Of a stretch of 64,000 bases of DNA, positions 9,481 to 18,757 are shown one piece after another. Source of the stretch: Reinekea forsetii (GTDB taxonomy: Bacteria > Pseudomonadota > Gammaproteobacteria > Pseudomonadales > Natronospirillaceae); assembly GCF_002795845.1 (NCBI RefSeq), contig NZ_CP011797.1, positions 953,501 to 1,017,500 on the forward strand, read 5' to 3'. The stretch's first letter is position 1; the number at the start of each line of letters is the position of its first letter. The translations under genes and the position numbers were made by a program. The notes under the pieces are model-generated. The model saw only the letters and a program-made list of their open reading frames with translations, made no database searches and was not told where the DNA came from.

Positions 9481-9817
9481 GGCTGCATTGGCCAGGATCC
9501 GAAAGCGCGCCTTTTTGGTGCATTTTCCACTGCGACTCTAAACACCTAGATGATATACCGTCCGGCCGGGCCATGACAGAGAAGTGTGCAACGAAGTTGA
9601 GGCCCGGGTTTTTCCGCCAACCCCTCTAACAACACCAATTTCCCACATCGAATTCGCGTCCCCAAGGGTCGCTAAAGTTCAATGTACGGCACTATTGAAA
9701 AATATCACGGGAGTGGCAAGCCGTTCAACAGGCGGATTGAAACCATTCAGATCAATGGCGCTGGAGGCGGGTAGGGCGATGCTCTGGGCTAAGGCCGGAG
9801 AACCCTCGGTATTATAA

Positions 9818-9843
9818 TGCAGTTACCGAGGCCAGTAACTGCA
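9818..9843 (-). terminator. Inverted repeat just past secB
   Basis: TGCAGTTAC and GTAACTGCA form a perfect 9-bp stem with an 8-base loop, 12 bases beyond the secB stop. The trailing minus-strand sequence TTATAATAC is AT-rich but not a clean T run, so termination is likely but weaker than at glnA. Confidence 0.5.
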
Positions 9844-9854
9844 CGGCGAACGCA

Positions 9855-10301
9855 CTAGTTGGTCGTAGCGGTCTCGTTAGTGGCCTGCTTCTGCTGATAG
9901 AGGGCATCAAAGTTGACCGGTGCCAACATCAGGGCAGGGAAGCTACCTTTGACAACGGCAGCGTCGACTGCTTCTCGAGCATAGGGGAAGAGAATGTTGG
10001 GGCAGTAGGCACCTAACATCTGATCACGGGTCTCATCGGGAAAACCGCCGATTGAAAAAATACCGGCCTGTTGCACTTCACATAAAAAGGCTGTTTCTTC
10101 TTCGATTTTTGCCGACACCGTCAGAGTAAGGACCACCTCATAGACATCGGTGTCGAGTTGACGAGTTTGGGTATTCAGATCCAGTTTGATCTGTGGCTTC
10201 CACTCCTTGCGAAAGATACCCGGTGCATTGGGGCTTTCAAAAGATACGTCTTTCAAATACAAACGTTGGACACCGAATTGGGGTTGCTGTTGTTCAGTCA
10301 T
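9855..10301 (-). CDS. secB: Protein-export chaperone SecB
   Basis: SecB is a cytoplasmic tetramer that keeps preproteins unfolded and hands them to SecA. The 148-residue product has the family's [16 protein letters not shown] opening, a beta-rich core, the [11 protein letters not shown] strand and the [14 protein letters not shown] segment. The C-terminus is acidic/polar, as usual. A GGAG lies 5 bases before the ATG. It follows grxC on the same strand after 82 bases, as in E. coli, but gpsA, which follows secB there, is absent and glnA comes next. Confidence 0.96.
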   Translation of the reverse strand: MTEQQQPQFGVQRLYLKDVSFESPNAPGIFRKEWKPQIKLDLNTQTRQLDTDVYEVVLTLTVSAKIEEETAFLCEVQQAGIFSIGGFPDETRDQMLGAYCPNILFPYAREAVDAAVVKGSFPALMLAPVNFDALYQQKQATNETATTN

Positions 10302-10383
10302 GTTGACTCCGTAAATGTTATAGGATGCTTCAGTTCATTAGCCTGGGGAGAACATTTAGAGGGCTTGCGCAGGGACAACCCTA

Positions 10384-10647
10384 CTAGCGGTCTAAACCCA
10401 GTAGGCTATCCAGTTGTGCCGAGCGGTCGAGGCTATAGAGTTCGTCGCAACCGCCAATATGGTCTTCGTTGATCCAGATTTGTGGCACGCTGGTGCGACC
10501 ACTCTCTTGCATCATCTTGGTCCGCAGCGACGGATCACCATCGACAATCAGTTCTTGGTAACTCACACCCTTGCGATCTAACAAGCGCTTGGCTTGTACA
10601 CAAAAGGGGCACCAGTTCGACGAATATATGCGTACAGTAGGTTTCAT
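10384..10647 (-). CDS. grxC: Glutaredoxin 3
   Basis: Small (87 aa) GSH-dependent thiol-disulfide oxidoreductase. Residues 11-16 (NWCPFC) are the dithiol active site; most GrxC have CPYC, so Phe replaces Tyr. TSVPQIWINEDHIGG holds the cis-proline and the glutathione-binding GG. It sits between the rhodanese and secB in the order also found in E. coli (yibN-grxC-secB). It could serve ribonucleotide reductase or the nearby peroxiredoxin, but the sequence does not show that. Confidence 0.94.
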   Translation of the reverse strand: MKPTVRIYSSNWCPFCVQAKRLLDRKGVSYQELIVDGDPSLRTKMMQESGRTSVPQIWINEDHIGGCDELYSLDRSAQLDSLLGLDR

Positions 10648-10668
10648 AACAGCTCGACCCGTAACAAA

Positions 10669-11088
10669 TTAGTCTTTAACCAGTGGCAAATTACTGCCTT
10701 GCCACTCCAAAATTCCACCGCGCAGCTTGTGCAACTTATTGAATCCTGCCTTGGCTAGGATGGCGCCGCTCGCGCCAGCGGTGGTGCCCGTTTTACATAT
10801 CAGGATGACCGGCGTGTCTTTAAAAGACTCCAGTTCATTGATGCGCTTGAGCACATCCTTTGCGGGTATATGTAAGGCGTTGGGCAAATGGCCGGCGCGA
10901 AACTCATCCTTACTGCGGATATCAATCACCTTGGCATTTTCATTATTAATCATCTGCGTCATCTGTGATGGCGACACCGCAGCGCCACCGCGCGCGCCTT
11001 CGGTCTTGATCAGAAGGAAAAATAAAATCAACCAGACTGAGCTGAGTTGCCAATGGTTTATGATGAATTCAAAAAATTGCTCTAACAT
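10669..11088 (-). CDS. Membrane-anchored rhodanese (YibN-like)
   Basis: A 139-residue protein with one N-terminal membrane helix (about residues 13-28, WQLSSVWLILFFLLI) followed by a single rhodanese domain. The domain has VIDIRSKDEFRAGHLPNA and the active-site loop CKTGTTAG, whose Cys could carry a persulfide. It corresponds by position to E. coli YibN upstream of grxC. The sulfur acceptor is unknown. It is the first gene of the run toward secB, divergent from gpmI. Confidence 0.88.
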   Translation of the reverse strand: MLEQFFEFIINHWQLSSVWLILFFLLIKTEGARGGAAVSPSQMTQMINNENAKVIDIRSKDEFRAGHLPNALHIPAKDVLKRINELESFKDTPVILICKTGTTAGASGAILAKAGFNKLHKLRGGILEWQGSNLPLVKD

Positions 11089-11282
11089 GGCTCGATCTCT
11101 GATTGTCGACTAAAAAAGAGGCGGCAGTATACACCACCTTATCCAATGGTAACCAATTGGATGCAAAATGAGTCAATTCAAGTCTTACTCAAGTCACTTT
11201 TGGCTGGAGAATCCTCCGGATCGATAGGTAGATCAACTTTCGGTCGGAAAAAGCAGCGGTAAATCTAATTTCAGCTCGAACT

Positions 11283-11310
11283 TTGGCATTGGATCATTAC
11301 ACTGTATAAT
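11283..11310 (+). promoter_or_regulatory. Sigma-70 promoter of gpmI
   Basis: TTGGCA and TATAAT are separated by 16 bases, with a perfect -10 box. The predicted start near 11317 leaves a leader of about 30 bases before the gpmI ATG at 11348. Confidence 0.6.
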
Positions 11311-11347
11311 TTGTAATTTTCCTACATTTTAACGCGAGGCACTAAAG

Positions 11348-12892
11348 ATGGCTAAGGGTAAAACGGCGATTCTGCTTATTCTAGATGGTTTTGGCTACAG
11401 CGAGACATCGACATCAAATGCCATTGAGCAGGCCAATATGCCGGTTTGGGATCGCTTGTGGTCTACATTTCCACACACCCTGATCCAAACATCTGGCATG
11501 GCGGTGGGCTTGCCCGAGGGTCAGATGGGTAATTCCGAAGTTGGTCATATGAATCTGGGCGCCGGTCGTACCGTTTATCAGTCCCTGACTCGAGTAACCA
11601 AGGCCATCAGTGATGGTGATTTTTTTGTCAACGAGAAGCTTATTAAGGCTGTCGATGCTGCCGTTGAGGGCAACAAGGCGGTGCACCTGATGGGCCTTCT
11701 AAGTCCAGGCGGCGTGCACGCGCACGATGATCACTTTCATGCCATGGTCGATTTAGCGGTGCAACGCGGGGCCGATCAGGTCTATGTCCATGCCTTCTTA
11801 GATGGTCGCGATACGCCCCCGCGCAGTGCCTTGGCGTCAATAGAGCGCTTGGAAGCGAAGTTGGAAAAACTGGGCGTTGGTGGCATCGTGTCAATGATCG
11901 GTCGTTATTACGCGATGGATCGGGATAATCGTTGGGAACGGGTGCAAGCCGCCTACGACCTATTGGTTTCCGGTACGGCCGACATAGTCGCGGCCACACC
12001 TATGGACGCCTTGCATGCCGCCTACGATCAGGGTAAGGACGATGAGTTTTGCCCGTCGGCCTCGATTCGCGCCGATAATACCCAGGCCATTACCATCAAC
12101 GACGGTGATGCCGTGGTCTTTATGAATTTCCGGCCCGATCGATCCCGTGAGTTGACCCGAGCGCTGATCGATCAAAACTTGCAGTCCGATCTAGATCGTA
12201 GCCGAATGCCCAAGCTCAGTGCCTTTGTATCTTTGACTGAATATGCCGCCGATATAGACTGCGATGTTGCTTACTTACCAGAAAACCTGACCAACACCCT
12301 GGGGGAAGTTATCCAGAAACAGGGTGGCAAGCAGCTGCGCATCGCCGAAACCGAAAAATATGCCCATGTAACTTTCTTCTTTAGCGGGGGGCAGGAGAGC
12401 GAGTTTGAGGGCGAAACGCGCACGTTGATTCCGTCGCCGAAGGTTGCTACCTATGATTTGCAGCCTGAAATGAGTGCCCCAGAGGTCACTGAGAAACTTG
12501 TTGCGGCCATTGCTTCAAAGCAATACGACCTGATCGTTTGTAACTACGCCAATGGCGATATGGTTGGCCATACCGGCAAGATGGCTGCCGCCATCAAGGC
12601 CGTTGAAGCACTGGATACGGCCTTAGCTGCCGTAAGCCAAGCCGCATTGGCGGCTGATGCGGATCTGTTGATTACCGCCGATCACGGCAATGTTGAGCTG
12701 ATGGTCGACCCCGTCACCGGTGGCCCAGTGACCAGCCATACGATCTTTCCAGTGCCCCTGATCTATGTCTCCAATCAGGCCCAGGGCGTCCAATTGCAGG
12801 CTGGCGCGCTAGCCGATATAGCACCGACCCTGTTGACAATATTGAAGATTGCCGTGCCGGTTGAAATGACCGGGCGGAATCTGATTGTTTAG
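11348..12892 (+). CDS. gpmI: 2,3-bisphosphoglycerate-independent phosphoglycerate mutase
   Basis: Interconverts 3- and 2-phosphoglycerate in glycolysis and gluconeogenesis through a phosphoserine, using two Mn2+. The 514-residue protein belongs to the alkaline-phosphatase superfamily: the N-terminal metal site is LLILDGFGY, the nucleophile is Ser63 in [14 protein letters not shown], and the C-terminal metal site is in [19 protein letters not shown] and [16 protein letters not shown] are iPGM blocks. A sigma-70 promoter precedes it and a strong terminator follows, so it may be monocistronic although envC lies 198 bases beyond, as in E. coli. Confidence 0.97.
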   Translation: MAKGKTAILLILDGFGYSETSTSNAIEQANMPVWDRLWSTFPHTLIQTSGMAVGLPEGQMGNSEVGHMNLGAGRTVYQSLTRVTKAISDGDFFVNEKLIKAVDAAVEGNKAVHLMGLLSPGGVHAHDDHFHAMVDLAVQRGADQVYVHAFLDGRDTPPRSALASIERLEAKLEKLGVGGIVSMIGRYYAMDRDNRWERVQAAYDLLVSGTADIVAATPMDALHAAYDQGKDDEFCPSASIRADNTQAITINDGDAVVFMNFRPDRSRELTRALIDQNLQSDLDRSRMPKLSAFVSLTEYAADIDCDVAYLPENLTNTLGEVIQKQGGKQLRIAETEKYAHVTFFFSGGQESEFEGETRTLIPSPKVATYDLQPEMSAPEVTEKLVAAIASKQYDLIVCNYANGDMVGHTGKMAAAIKAVEALDTALAAVSQAALAADADLLITADHGNVELMVDPVTGGPVTSHTIFPVPLIYVSNQAQGVQLQAGALADIAPTLLTILKIAVPVEMTGRNLIV

Positions 12893-12914
12893 CCAACGGC
12901 TGACCGCTGTTTAA

Positions 12915-12938
12915 CCCGCCTAAGGCGGGTTTTTTTTT
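12915..12938 (+). terminator. Rho-independent terminator of gpmI
   Basis: CCCGCC-TAA-GGCGGG followed by nine T, 22 bases after the gpmI stop. Confidence 0.93.
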
Positions 12939-13090
12939 GCTCTCCAGTTTGGTTTTAATACTGGCCTGGGCCAACCGCAAGCCGATTAGTTAGATCGCTC
13001 TGGGCCGGGCTCAGGACCGACGATGAAATCGAACCCGCGCGTGCTGGCGACAGGTCGCGACGCACCTGTTAAGATCGCCAAAACCTTTTT

Positions 13091-14254
13091 GTGGATGCCC
13101 AGTCATTGCTTCGTTCCTTTATTTTGCCTCTGTTGATCGCAGCCGCGTTGCTAGGTGGACACCTAAGAGCTGACGACTTGGCGCAAAACCAGGCCGCACT
13201 GCAAGCGGTCAGTAAAGCGTTAAAGGCACTGGAGACCACACTGGCCGGGCAGCAGCAGGACGTATCCAGTGCTCGGCAGGCGCTCCAAGAGGTTGAGCGA
13301 GAAATGGCCGACTTACAACAAAAAAGTCTCGTCTTGAATCAAACAGTGGCTACCCAAAAGGCAGCCATAGCCCGGCTCGGTGAACAAAAAAGTGAGTTGC
13401 AGGCGCAGTTGGCGACCCAAAAAGATCAGATATCGGCTGTTTTACGCCTTGCTTACAAGCAAAACAATCAGCCACTGATTAAACTGCTATTGTCGAAGCA
13501 GCGTCCCGAAGACGTTGCTCGGCATCTGTATTACTTTTCCGTGCTGACCGATAATCAACAGCAGCAGGTAGCAAAATGGGTCGAGGAGCAGAACCTGTTA
13601 GCGACGACCCTGCGCACCGAAGCTCAATTGCTGATAGAGATGGAAGAAAATAAAGAGCGCTTGGTTGAACAAAGCCGTAAACTCAAAAGTCAGCAAAACA
13701 AACGCACTCTGGCCATCGCTGCGATTAACAGCGAGGCCGAAAACACCATTGGCAACATTGCTCGCAAAGAAAAAGAACTTGCGAAAATGACCGAGCTAAT
13801 CGATCAATTGCAATCCAAGCTGGCCAGTTTGGGTCTGGAATTTCCCGATTTGGAAGGGCGCACGAACCCTAAAGGTGAACTGCCATGGCCCGTGTCGGGT
13901 CGTTTAAAGAACGCTTATGGCCAATCGTTTGATGGCAGCGTGCTGACCTGGCAAGGGTGGTTAATTGCGGCCCCATTGGGCACCGATGTGCTCGCCGTTC
14001 AGCGTGGCCGAGTGGTCTTTGCTGATTTTTTCAAAGCCAATGGACTGTTGATGATCGTCGATCATGGCGCTGGCATCTGGACACTCTATGGCCGGAATCA
14101 AGCTCTATTGCGCGATGTCGGCAGTTGGGTTGAAGCTGGCGATGTGATCGCAGCCGTCGGGCAGTCTGGGGGCTATAATGAAAGCGGTCTGTACTTTGAA
14201 GTCCGAAAAGACGGGGAGCCACAAAATCCGGCGAACTGGTTGCAGAAAAGGTAG
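13091..14254 (+). CDS. envC: Septal murein hydrolase activator EnvC
   Basis: EnvC is a periplasmic protein recruited by FtsEX that switches on amidases at the division septum. The 387-residue product has a signal peptide (LLRSFILPLLIAAALLGG, cleaved near LRA-DD), a long coiled coil (about residues 30-245) and a C-terminal LytM/M23 fold. The last strand reads GLYFEVRKDGEPQNPANWL, lacking the metal-binding H-x-H of active M23 enzymes, as in E. coli EnvC (LYFEIRRQG). It is therefore an activator, not a hydrolase. Its likely client amidase is encoded at 24387. The start is a GTG with no clear ribosome site; the TTG at 13106 is an alternative. Confidence 0.93.
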   Translation: MDAQSLLRSFILPLLIAAALLGGHLRADDLAQNQAALQAVSKALKALETTLAGQQQDVSSARQALQEVEREMADLQQKSLVLNQTVATQKAAIARLGEQKSELQAQLATQKDQISAVLRLAYKQNNQPLIKLLLSKQRPEDVARHLYYFSVLTDNQQQQVAKWVEEQNLLATTLRTEAQLLIEMEENKERLVEQSRKLKSQQNKRTLAIAAINSEAENTIGNIARKEKELAKMTELIDQLQSKLASLGLEFPDLEGRTNPKGELPWPVSGRLKNAYGQSFDGSVLTWQGWLIAAPLGTDVLAVQRGRVVFADFFKANGLLMIVDHGAGIWTLYGRNQALLRDVGSWVEAGDVIAAVGQSGGYNESGLYFEVRKDGEPQNPANWLQKR

Positions 14255-14305
14255 GCCTTAACCTTGAATACACAAATTGAAAATACTGATGTTGAAGGAA
14301 CTCTT

Positions 14306-15592
14306 ATGAGACTTATTCGTAATCCGTTGTTGGCAGCATCGACGGCACTAGTTATTGGTTTTGCCGTGGGTATTGCGACGGTGGTTCAGGCCGATGATGA
14401 AAGCCAGTTGCCGATCGATGAAATTCGCCTGATGTCGCAAGTGTTGGAGCGTATAAAACAGTCCTATGTTGAAGAGGTGACCGACGAGCAGCTCTTAGAG
14501 TCCGCCATCGAAGGTATGTTAACCGCCTTAGATCCCCACTCAGACTATTTGACGCCGGATGACTTTAAAGATCTGCGTGAGAGCACCTCGGGTGAGTTTG
14601 GCGGTCTGGGTATTGAAATCACCCTCGACACCTCGGGCTTTATTAAGGTGGTGGCCCCAATAGACGATACCCCTGCGTATCGCGCCGGAATGCAATCGGG
14701 CGATCTGATTACACAGATAGATGATGCCCCGGTAAAGGGTATGACCATTAACGATGCGGTTGGCCTAATGCGCGGCAAACCTGGTACCTCCTTGGTATTG
14801 AAGGTGGTTCGTTCAGGCGAAACGGGTCCGTTGGAGATCGAAATTACCCGCGCAGTGATTAAGGTGACCAGTGTCCGTCATCGCATGCTGGAACCGGGCT
14901 TTGGCTATATTCGCATCTCTCAGTTTCAGGAGCGGACCGGCCCGGACTTTGAAGATGCATTGAATCAATTACATGCCGAAGCTGATGATAAGTTGCAGGG
15001 CTTTGTACTGGATTTACGCAACAATCCGGGCGGCGTTTTGCAGGCATCGGTTGATGTGGTCGACAATCTGATCACCGATGGACTCATTGTCTACACCGAA
15101 GGCCGTATCGCGAATTCCGATAGCCGATTTGTGGCGCGCAAGAAAGATCCGAGTAAGGGTGTCACGATGGTGGTCTTGATCAATGGTGGCTCTGCTTCAG
15201 CCTCTGAGATTGTCGCCGGTGCGTTGCAAGATCACGGTCGAGGTTTAGTCATGGGCACTCAGTCTTTTGGCAAGGGCTCAGTGCAAACGATTTTACCGCT
15301 CGATAAGGATCATGCGTTGAAGCTGACCACCGCCCGTTACTACACGCCCAACGGCCGGTCCATTCAGGGTCAAGGCATAGTGCCGGACATAGAGGTTAAG
15401 CAGGGTAAGTTGACGCTCAATGACAGCGAGGGCTTTTACAAGGAATCCGATTTGGCCGGTGCGCTGGTCAATCCTGATAGCGAAGCCGATGTCGACGGGG
15501 ACGAAAAATCCACAGTCGAACCGAGTGAGGATTATCAGTTGTTTCAGGCTGTGACGGTACTCAAGGGCATAGCCATTCTGAATGCCAAATAG
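14306..15592 (+). CDS. ctpA: Carboxy-terminal processing protease (S41)
   Basis: Periplasmic serine protease that trims envelope proteins from the C-terminus. The product (428 aa from this start) has a signal peptide (about 1-29, LLAASTALVIGFAVGIATVV then QADD), an N-terminal helical segment ending LDPHSDYL, a PDZ domain (GLGIEI to about LVVRSG) and the S41 catalytic domain. The catalytic Ser is in NGGSASASEIVAGAL and the Lys in SFGKGSVQT. I chose the ATG at 14306, which has AAGGA 6 bases upstream and puts the signal peptide at the N-terminus; an upstream TTG at 14264 has neither. The envC-ctpA-deacetylase order is common in Pseudomonas relatives. Confidence 0.93.
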   Translation: MRLIRNPLLAASTALVIGFAVGIATVVQADDESQLPIDEIRLMSQVLERIKQSYVEEVTDEQLLESAIEGMLTALDPHSDYLTPDDFKDLRESTSGEFGGLGIEITLDTSGFIKVVAPIDDTPAYRAGMQSGDLITQIDDAPVKGMTINDAVGLMRGKPGTSLVLKVVRSGETGPLEIEITRAVIKVTSVRHRMLEPGFGYIRISQFQERTGPDFEDALNQLHAEADDKLQGFVLDLRNNPGGVLQASVDVVDNLITDGLIVYTEGRIANSDSRFVARKKDPSKGVTMVVLINGGSASASEIVAGALQDHGRGLVMGTQSFGKGSVQTILPLDKDHALKLTTARYYTPNGRSIQGQGIVPDIEVKQGKLTLNDSEGFYKESDLAGALVNPDSEADVDGDEKSTVEPSEDYQLFQAVTVLKGIAILNAK

Positions 15593-16367
15593 TTCGTTGC
15601 GTTTTCTACTGGTCCAGCTAATGTTGACGGTGCTGCTTTCGAGCAGCGCCGTTTTTGTGTCGGCCCAAGGGAAAATTGTTCTGGTTATTGACGATTTGGG
15701 TAATCAGCGCCGCGCGGGCCGGTCGGTCATAGATAGCCCATGGGTCACCACCGTGGCGATCATGCCGGGTCGGCCTTTTACCGAAGAGTTGGCCCAATAT
15801 GCCTTTGCGCAGGGTAAAGAAATTATTATCCATATGCCGATGTCCAACGAGACCGACTTCCCCTTAGGACCTTTAGGTTTGAATCGCGTAGACGGCAAGG
15901 CTACCCTGACAGAGAATTTGCACACAGCCCTAGCGGGGGTGCCGCATGCGGTGGGTTTATCGAACCATATGGGCAGCCGCTTAACGCAAGATCGCGAGGC
16001 CATGGGTTGGGTGATGGCAATGCTCAAACAGGTGGGCTTTTATTTTTTCGACAGTCGGACGGTGTCGACCACCATCGCCTACCAGGTCGCGGCGCAGTAC
16101 CAACTGCCTTGGTCCATGCGCAACATTTTTTTGGATCATTACCGAACCGAGGATTTCATCGCGCAGCAGTGGCACTTGGCGCTGACCAAGGCGCGTCAGG
16201 GCGAAACGGTTACGGTGATCGGTCACCCCTATCCTGAGACCCTGCGCTTTTTGAACAATCTGCAGCTCGACCCGAGTGACCTGGAGCTGCTATTACCCTT
16301 ATCTGCGGTGCTCAACTACGCTGATAAAGTGGCACGCCCCCTGAGGAATTTCCCGCAAGGGCTTTAA
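15582..16367 (+). CDS. Divergent polysaccharide deacetylase (YibQ family)
   Basis: A 261-residue exported protein with signal peptide LLVQLMLTVLLSSSAVFVSA (about residues 8-28). The rest is the divergent polysaccharide deacetylase fold: IVLVIDDLGN, the IIIHMPMS strand, GLSNHMGSRLT and VTVIGHPYPETL. The acidic pair and histidines resemble the NodB metal site, but activity has not been shown for the YibQ group. It overlaps the end of ctpA by 11 bases. Position beside envC and ctpA suggests a role in the envelope or septum. Confidence 0.88.
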   Translation: MPNSSLRFLLVQLMLTVLLSSSAVFVSAQGKIVLVIDDLGNQRRAGRSVIDSPWVTTVAIMPGRPFTEELAQYAFAQGKEIIIHMPMSNETDFPLGPLGLNRVDGKATLTENLHTALAGVPHAVGLSNHMGSRLTQDREAMGWVMAMLKQVGFYFFDSRTVSTTIAYQVAAQYQLPWSMRNIFLDHYRTEDFIAQQWHLALTKARQGETVTVIGHPYPETLRFLNNLQLDPSDLELLLPLSAVLNYADKVARPLRNFPQGL

Positions 16368-16449
16368 GCTGTACCCAATTCATTTGATGTTCAGTATAGG
16401 GCGCTATAGTCTGGCGCAACTGAACAAACGATCGCATAAGGAAAACGCT

Positions 16450-17070
16450 ATGAAACAGCTGCTGGTTATCTTCTTGATGAGTGCTCTAGTCTTGTCAGGC
16501 TGTGCAACCCTCAACAAGAATGAATGCCTTACCGCCAACTGGTATCAGATCGGCTATGAGGACGGTGCGCGCGGTTTTCCTGACACCCGTATCGGGTCGC
16601 ATCGTGAAGCCTGCGCCAAACACGGCATTTCGCCTGATTTTCGTGCCTATCTGGATGGTCATGAAGAAGGGGTTATTCGTTTTTGCACCGCGCAAAATGG
16701 CTTCGCGCAAGGTAAGAACGGCTATCAATACGCCGGCATCTGTCCGCCGTCACTGGAAGGGCGCTTTCTCGATGGTTACGATGCCGGGCGGCAGATTTAC
16801 GCGGTGACCTCGGCCATCCGCAGTGCCGAATCCGAACAGCGCCAGAATGAAGCGAAAATGAGTGCCCTAGAGCAAGAGATTATTAGCAAAAAACAGGTCA
16901 TGTTTGCCGCCGAAACCTCGGTCGAGGATCGTTACCGGCTGGATGGCGAGTTAAGCAGCATGCAGCAAGATTTGGGCGGTTTGGAGCAGCGTAATAGGCA
17001 ATTGTTGGTCGATCTTGCGCAGGCCCAAGCCCAATTGCGTGTGCTTGAAGAAAAGTATGCCTACTTCTAG
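16450..17070 (+). CDS. DUF2799 lipoprotein
   Basis: A 206-residue lipoprotein. The first residues (MKQLLVIFLMSALVLSGC) end in a lipobox LSGC with the acylated Cys at 18; the +2 residue is Ala, consistent with transfer to the outer membrane. The DUF2799 region follows (NWYQIGYEDGARG, then a YLDGHEEGV repeat-like unit and RFLDGYDAGR). The C-terminal ~70 residues are coiled coil (QEIISKKQVMFAAE and later LEEKY). The ATG at 16450 has AAGGA 8 bases upstream; an ATG at 16384 would put 22 non-signal residues in front. Function unknown. Confidence 0.87.
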   Translation: MKQLLVIFLMSALVLSGCATLNKNECLTANWYQIGYEDGARGFPDTRIGSHREACAKHGISPDFRAYLDGHEEGVIRFCTAQNGFAQGKNGYQYAGICPPSLEGRFLDGYDAGRQIYAVTSAIRSAESEQRQNEAKMSALEQEIISKKQVMFAAETSVEDRYRLDGELSSMQQDLGGLEQRNRQLLVDLAQAQAQLRVLEEKYAYF

Positions 17071-17836
17071 GCGATATTCGGATAGTGGCTGGATCGACAG
17101 TCACTGTCATCTGAATGAATTGGCGACTGCGCCGGCTCAGCTTAAGGAGGCCAAGCAGGCGCAGATCGAATATTTTATTGTCCCAGGTACGGCACCGCAA
17201 CAATGGTCAGATGTGATCGCATGGCAATCTGCCCACTGTGCGATCGCCTTGGGCACCCACCCTTGGTTTGTTGACCCGAATGAGGACCAGATCGGCCAGT
17301 TAATTGTTGCCCTTCAGCAGCATGAGGTGGTCGCCATCGGTGAAATTGGTCTCGATTTTTACTCCAATCAAAGCCAACCTCGACCCCATAGGGCGCTGCA
17401 GCAACGGCTGTTCGAAGCCCAACTGATGATCGCCAAAGCGCATCGTTTACCGGTGATCGTGCACAGCGTCAAAGCCCATCAGCAAGTGATCGATACCCTG
17501 CGCCGTCTGGCCATCGAGGATGGCGTCGTGCACGCCTTTATCGGCAGTGCGGAGCTGGCGCAGCAGTATATCGAGCTAGGCTTTCATCTGGGCATTGGGC
17601 CGTTGATCCTAAAATCACCCAAAACCCGGGCCGCTCTGGCGCAGGTCCCGCTGAGTCAAATGCTGTTAGAAACCGATGCCCCTTTTGGCAACAGCCATTC
17701 GGCCGCTAATCCGTTGCTGCAAATCTTGTCGGTAGCCCAATGTGTAGCCGAGATTAAACAGATCAGCTTAGCGCAACTGCAGCACGCGACCCGAGGCAAC
17801 ACTCAGCGTCTGTTTCGTCTGCCGGCCGACCATTAG
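17057..17836 (+). CDS. TatD-family metal-dependent hydrolase
   Basis: TIM-barrel hydrolase of the TatD DNase family, 259 aa. Metal ligands are visible in order: DSHCHL (HxH), GEIGLDF (Glu), IVHSVKA (His), VHAFIG (His) and LETDAPF (Asp). Known members are 3'-5' DNA exonucleases or of unknown substrate. It overlaps the lipoprotein gene by 14 bases. I chose the ATG at 17057, which starts just before the first metal motif; an upstream in-frame ATG at 17015 lies deep inside the preceding gene. Confidence 0.9.
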   Translation: MPTSRRYSDSGWIDSHCHLNELATAPAQLKEAKQAQIEYFIVPGTAPQQWSDVIAWQSAHCAIALGTHPWFVDPNEDQIGQLIVALQQHEVVAIGEIGLDFYSNQSQPRPHRALQQRLFEAQLMIAKAHRLPVIVHSVKAHQQVIDTLRRLAIEDGVVHAFIGSAELAQQYIELGFHLGIGPLILKSPKTRAALAQVPLSQMLLETDAPFGNSHSAANPLLQILSVAQCVAEIKQISLAQLQHATRGNTQRLFRLPADH

Positions 17837-17878
17837 TCACACTGGGGCACTGACCGCTTGATCCATTCTGTGGGGATC

Positions 17879-18757
17879 CTAGAGCTCCTCAGGAGCGGGG
17901 AGGGCGTCGCCGCAGACACGACAATATTCAGCATCAATCTCATGACCGGTGATACCGCAACCGATGCACCCGCGCGCGTCCCGTTGGGTGCGCATCGCCT
18001 GAGTCAGTTCGGCCGTGTAGATGCCGGTCGGTACGGCGATAATGGCATAACCGGTAATCATCGTTGCCGAGGCAATTAATTGGCCTAATGCAGTCGCCGG
18101 CGCAACATCGCCATAGCCCACCGTGGTTAGGGTGACGATTGCCCAATAGATACTTTTGGGGATCGAGGTGAAGCCATTTTCTGGGCCTTCCACCAGGTAC
18201 ATAATAGCGCCAAAGACCACCACCAACGTGCTGACAAAGTAGAGGAAGACCAGAATCTTGCGTTTACTTGAACGCATGGCCCAGACCAGTTGTTCGGCCT
18301 CATGCATGTAACTGAACAGTTTAAGGACACGGAAGACCCGTAAAATTCGCAGGATGCGAATAACCAAAAAGGTATTGGCGCCGGGAATCAGAATGGTTAA
18401 ATAGGTTGGGATAATGGATAACAGATCGACGATACCATAAAAGCTGAAGGCGTATTTTAGCGGATGTCGCACACAGGATAAGCGCAGTAGATATTCGACG
18501 GTAAAGGCTAGGGTAAAGGTCCATTCGATAAAGTTGAGCAAGCCTTGATAGCTGATCCGAACCGCCGTGACGCTTTCCAGCATAACCGCCAGCACACTGA
18601 GTCCGATGGCCATGATCAGGGCCACATCGAACAGCTTTCCGGCGCGGGATTCGGCGCCAAAGATAATGTCATTTAATTTCAGCTGCCAGGGAGCCAGTGG
18701 GCTGTCGGCAGACTCGGACTGAATAATATGAAACCGATTGAAGTTGCCACGGGCCAT
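17879..18757 (-). CDS. Voltage-gated-type K+ channel with C-terminal zinc ribbon
   Basis: A 292-residue six-helix ion channel. The S4 helix carries regularly spaced arginines (Arg134, 137, 140, 143 in FLVIRILRILRVFRVLK). The pore loop has the potassium filter TLTTVGYGD (residues 210-217). After S6 there is a short cytoplasmic tail with two CxxC pairs (Cys264/267 and 279/282), a likely rubredoxin-type zinc ribbon that most bacterial Kv channels lack. The start ATG overlaps the stop of the upstream barrel gene as ATGA, so the two are translationally coupled. Opening stimulus and physiological role are unknown. Confidence 0.9.
   Translation of the reverse strand: MARGNFNRFHIIQSESADSPLAPWQLKLNDIIFGAESRAGKLFDVALIMAIGLSVLAVMLESVTAVRISYQGLLNFIEWTFTLAFTVEYLLRLSCVRHPLKYAFSFYGIVDLLSIIPTYLTILIPGANTFLVIRILRILRVFRVLKLFSYMHEAEQLVWAMRSSKRKILVFLYFVSTLVVVFGAIMYLVEGPENGFTSIPKSIYWAIVTLTTVGYGDVAPATALGQLIASATMITGYAIIAVPTGIYTAELTQAMRTQRDARGCIGCGITGHEIDAEYCRVCGDALPAPEEL

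Larger units (their letters stand above)
9274..9854. other. 581-base region between secB and glnA
   Basis: Holds the glnA control region (sigma-54 promoter near 9388-9401, NtrC-type site at 9466-9480) and, at the secB side, an inverted repeat at 9818-9843. An open frame on the plus strand at 9584-9817 has no ribosome site, unlikely composition and no recognisable domain, so it is not called. About 9500-9810 shows nothing else I can interpret. Confidence 0.6.

Noticed and set aside
9510-9540. Sequence resembling an NtrC site (GGTGC then CACTGC)
   Set aside because: The half-sites are in the wrong order relative to the GCAC-N7-GTGC layout.
9584-9817. 77-codon plus-strand frame between glnA and secB
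   Set aside because: No ribosome site, odd composition and no recognisable domain in a region occupied by glnA control signals.
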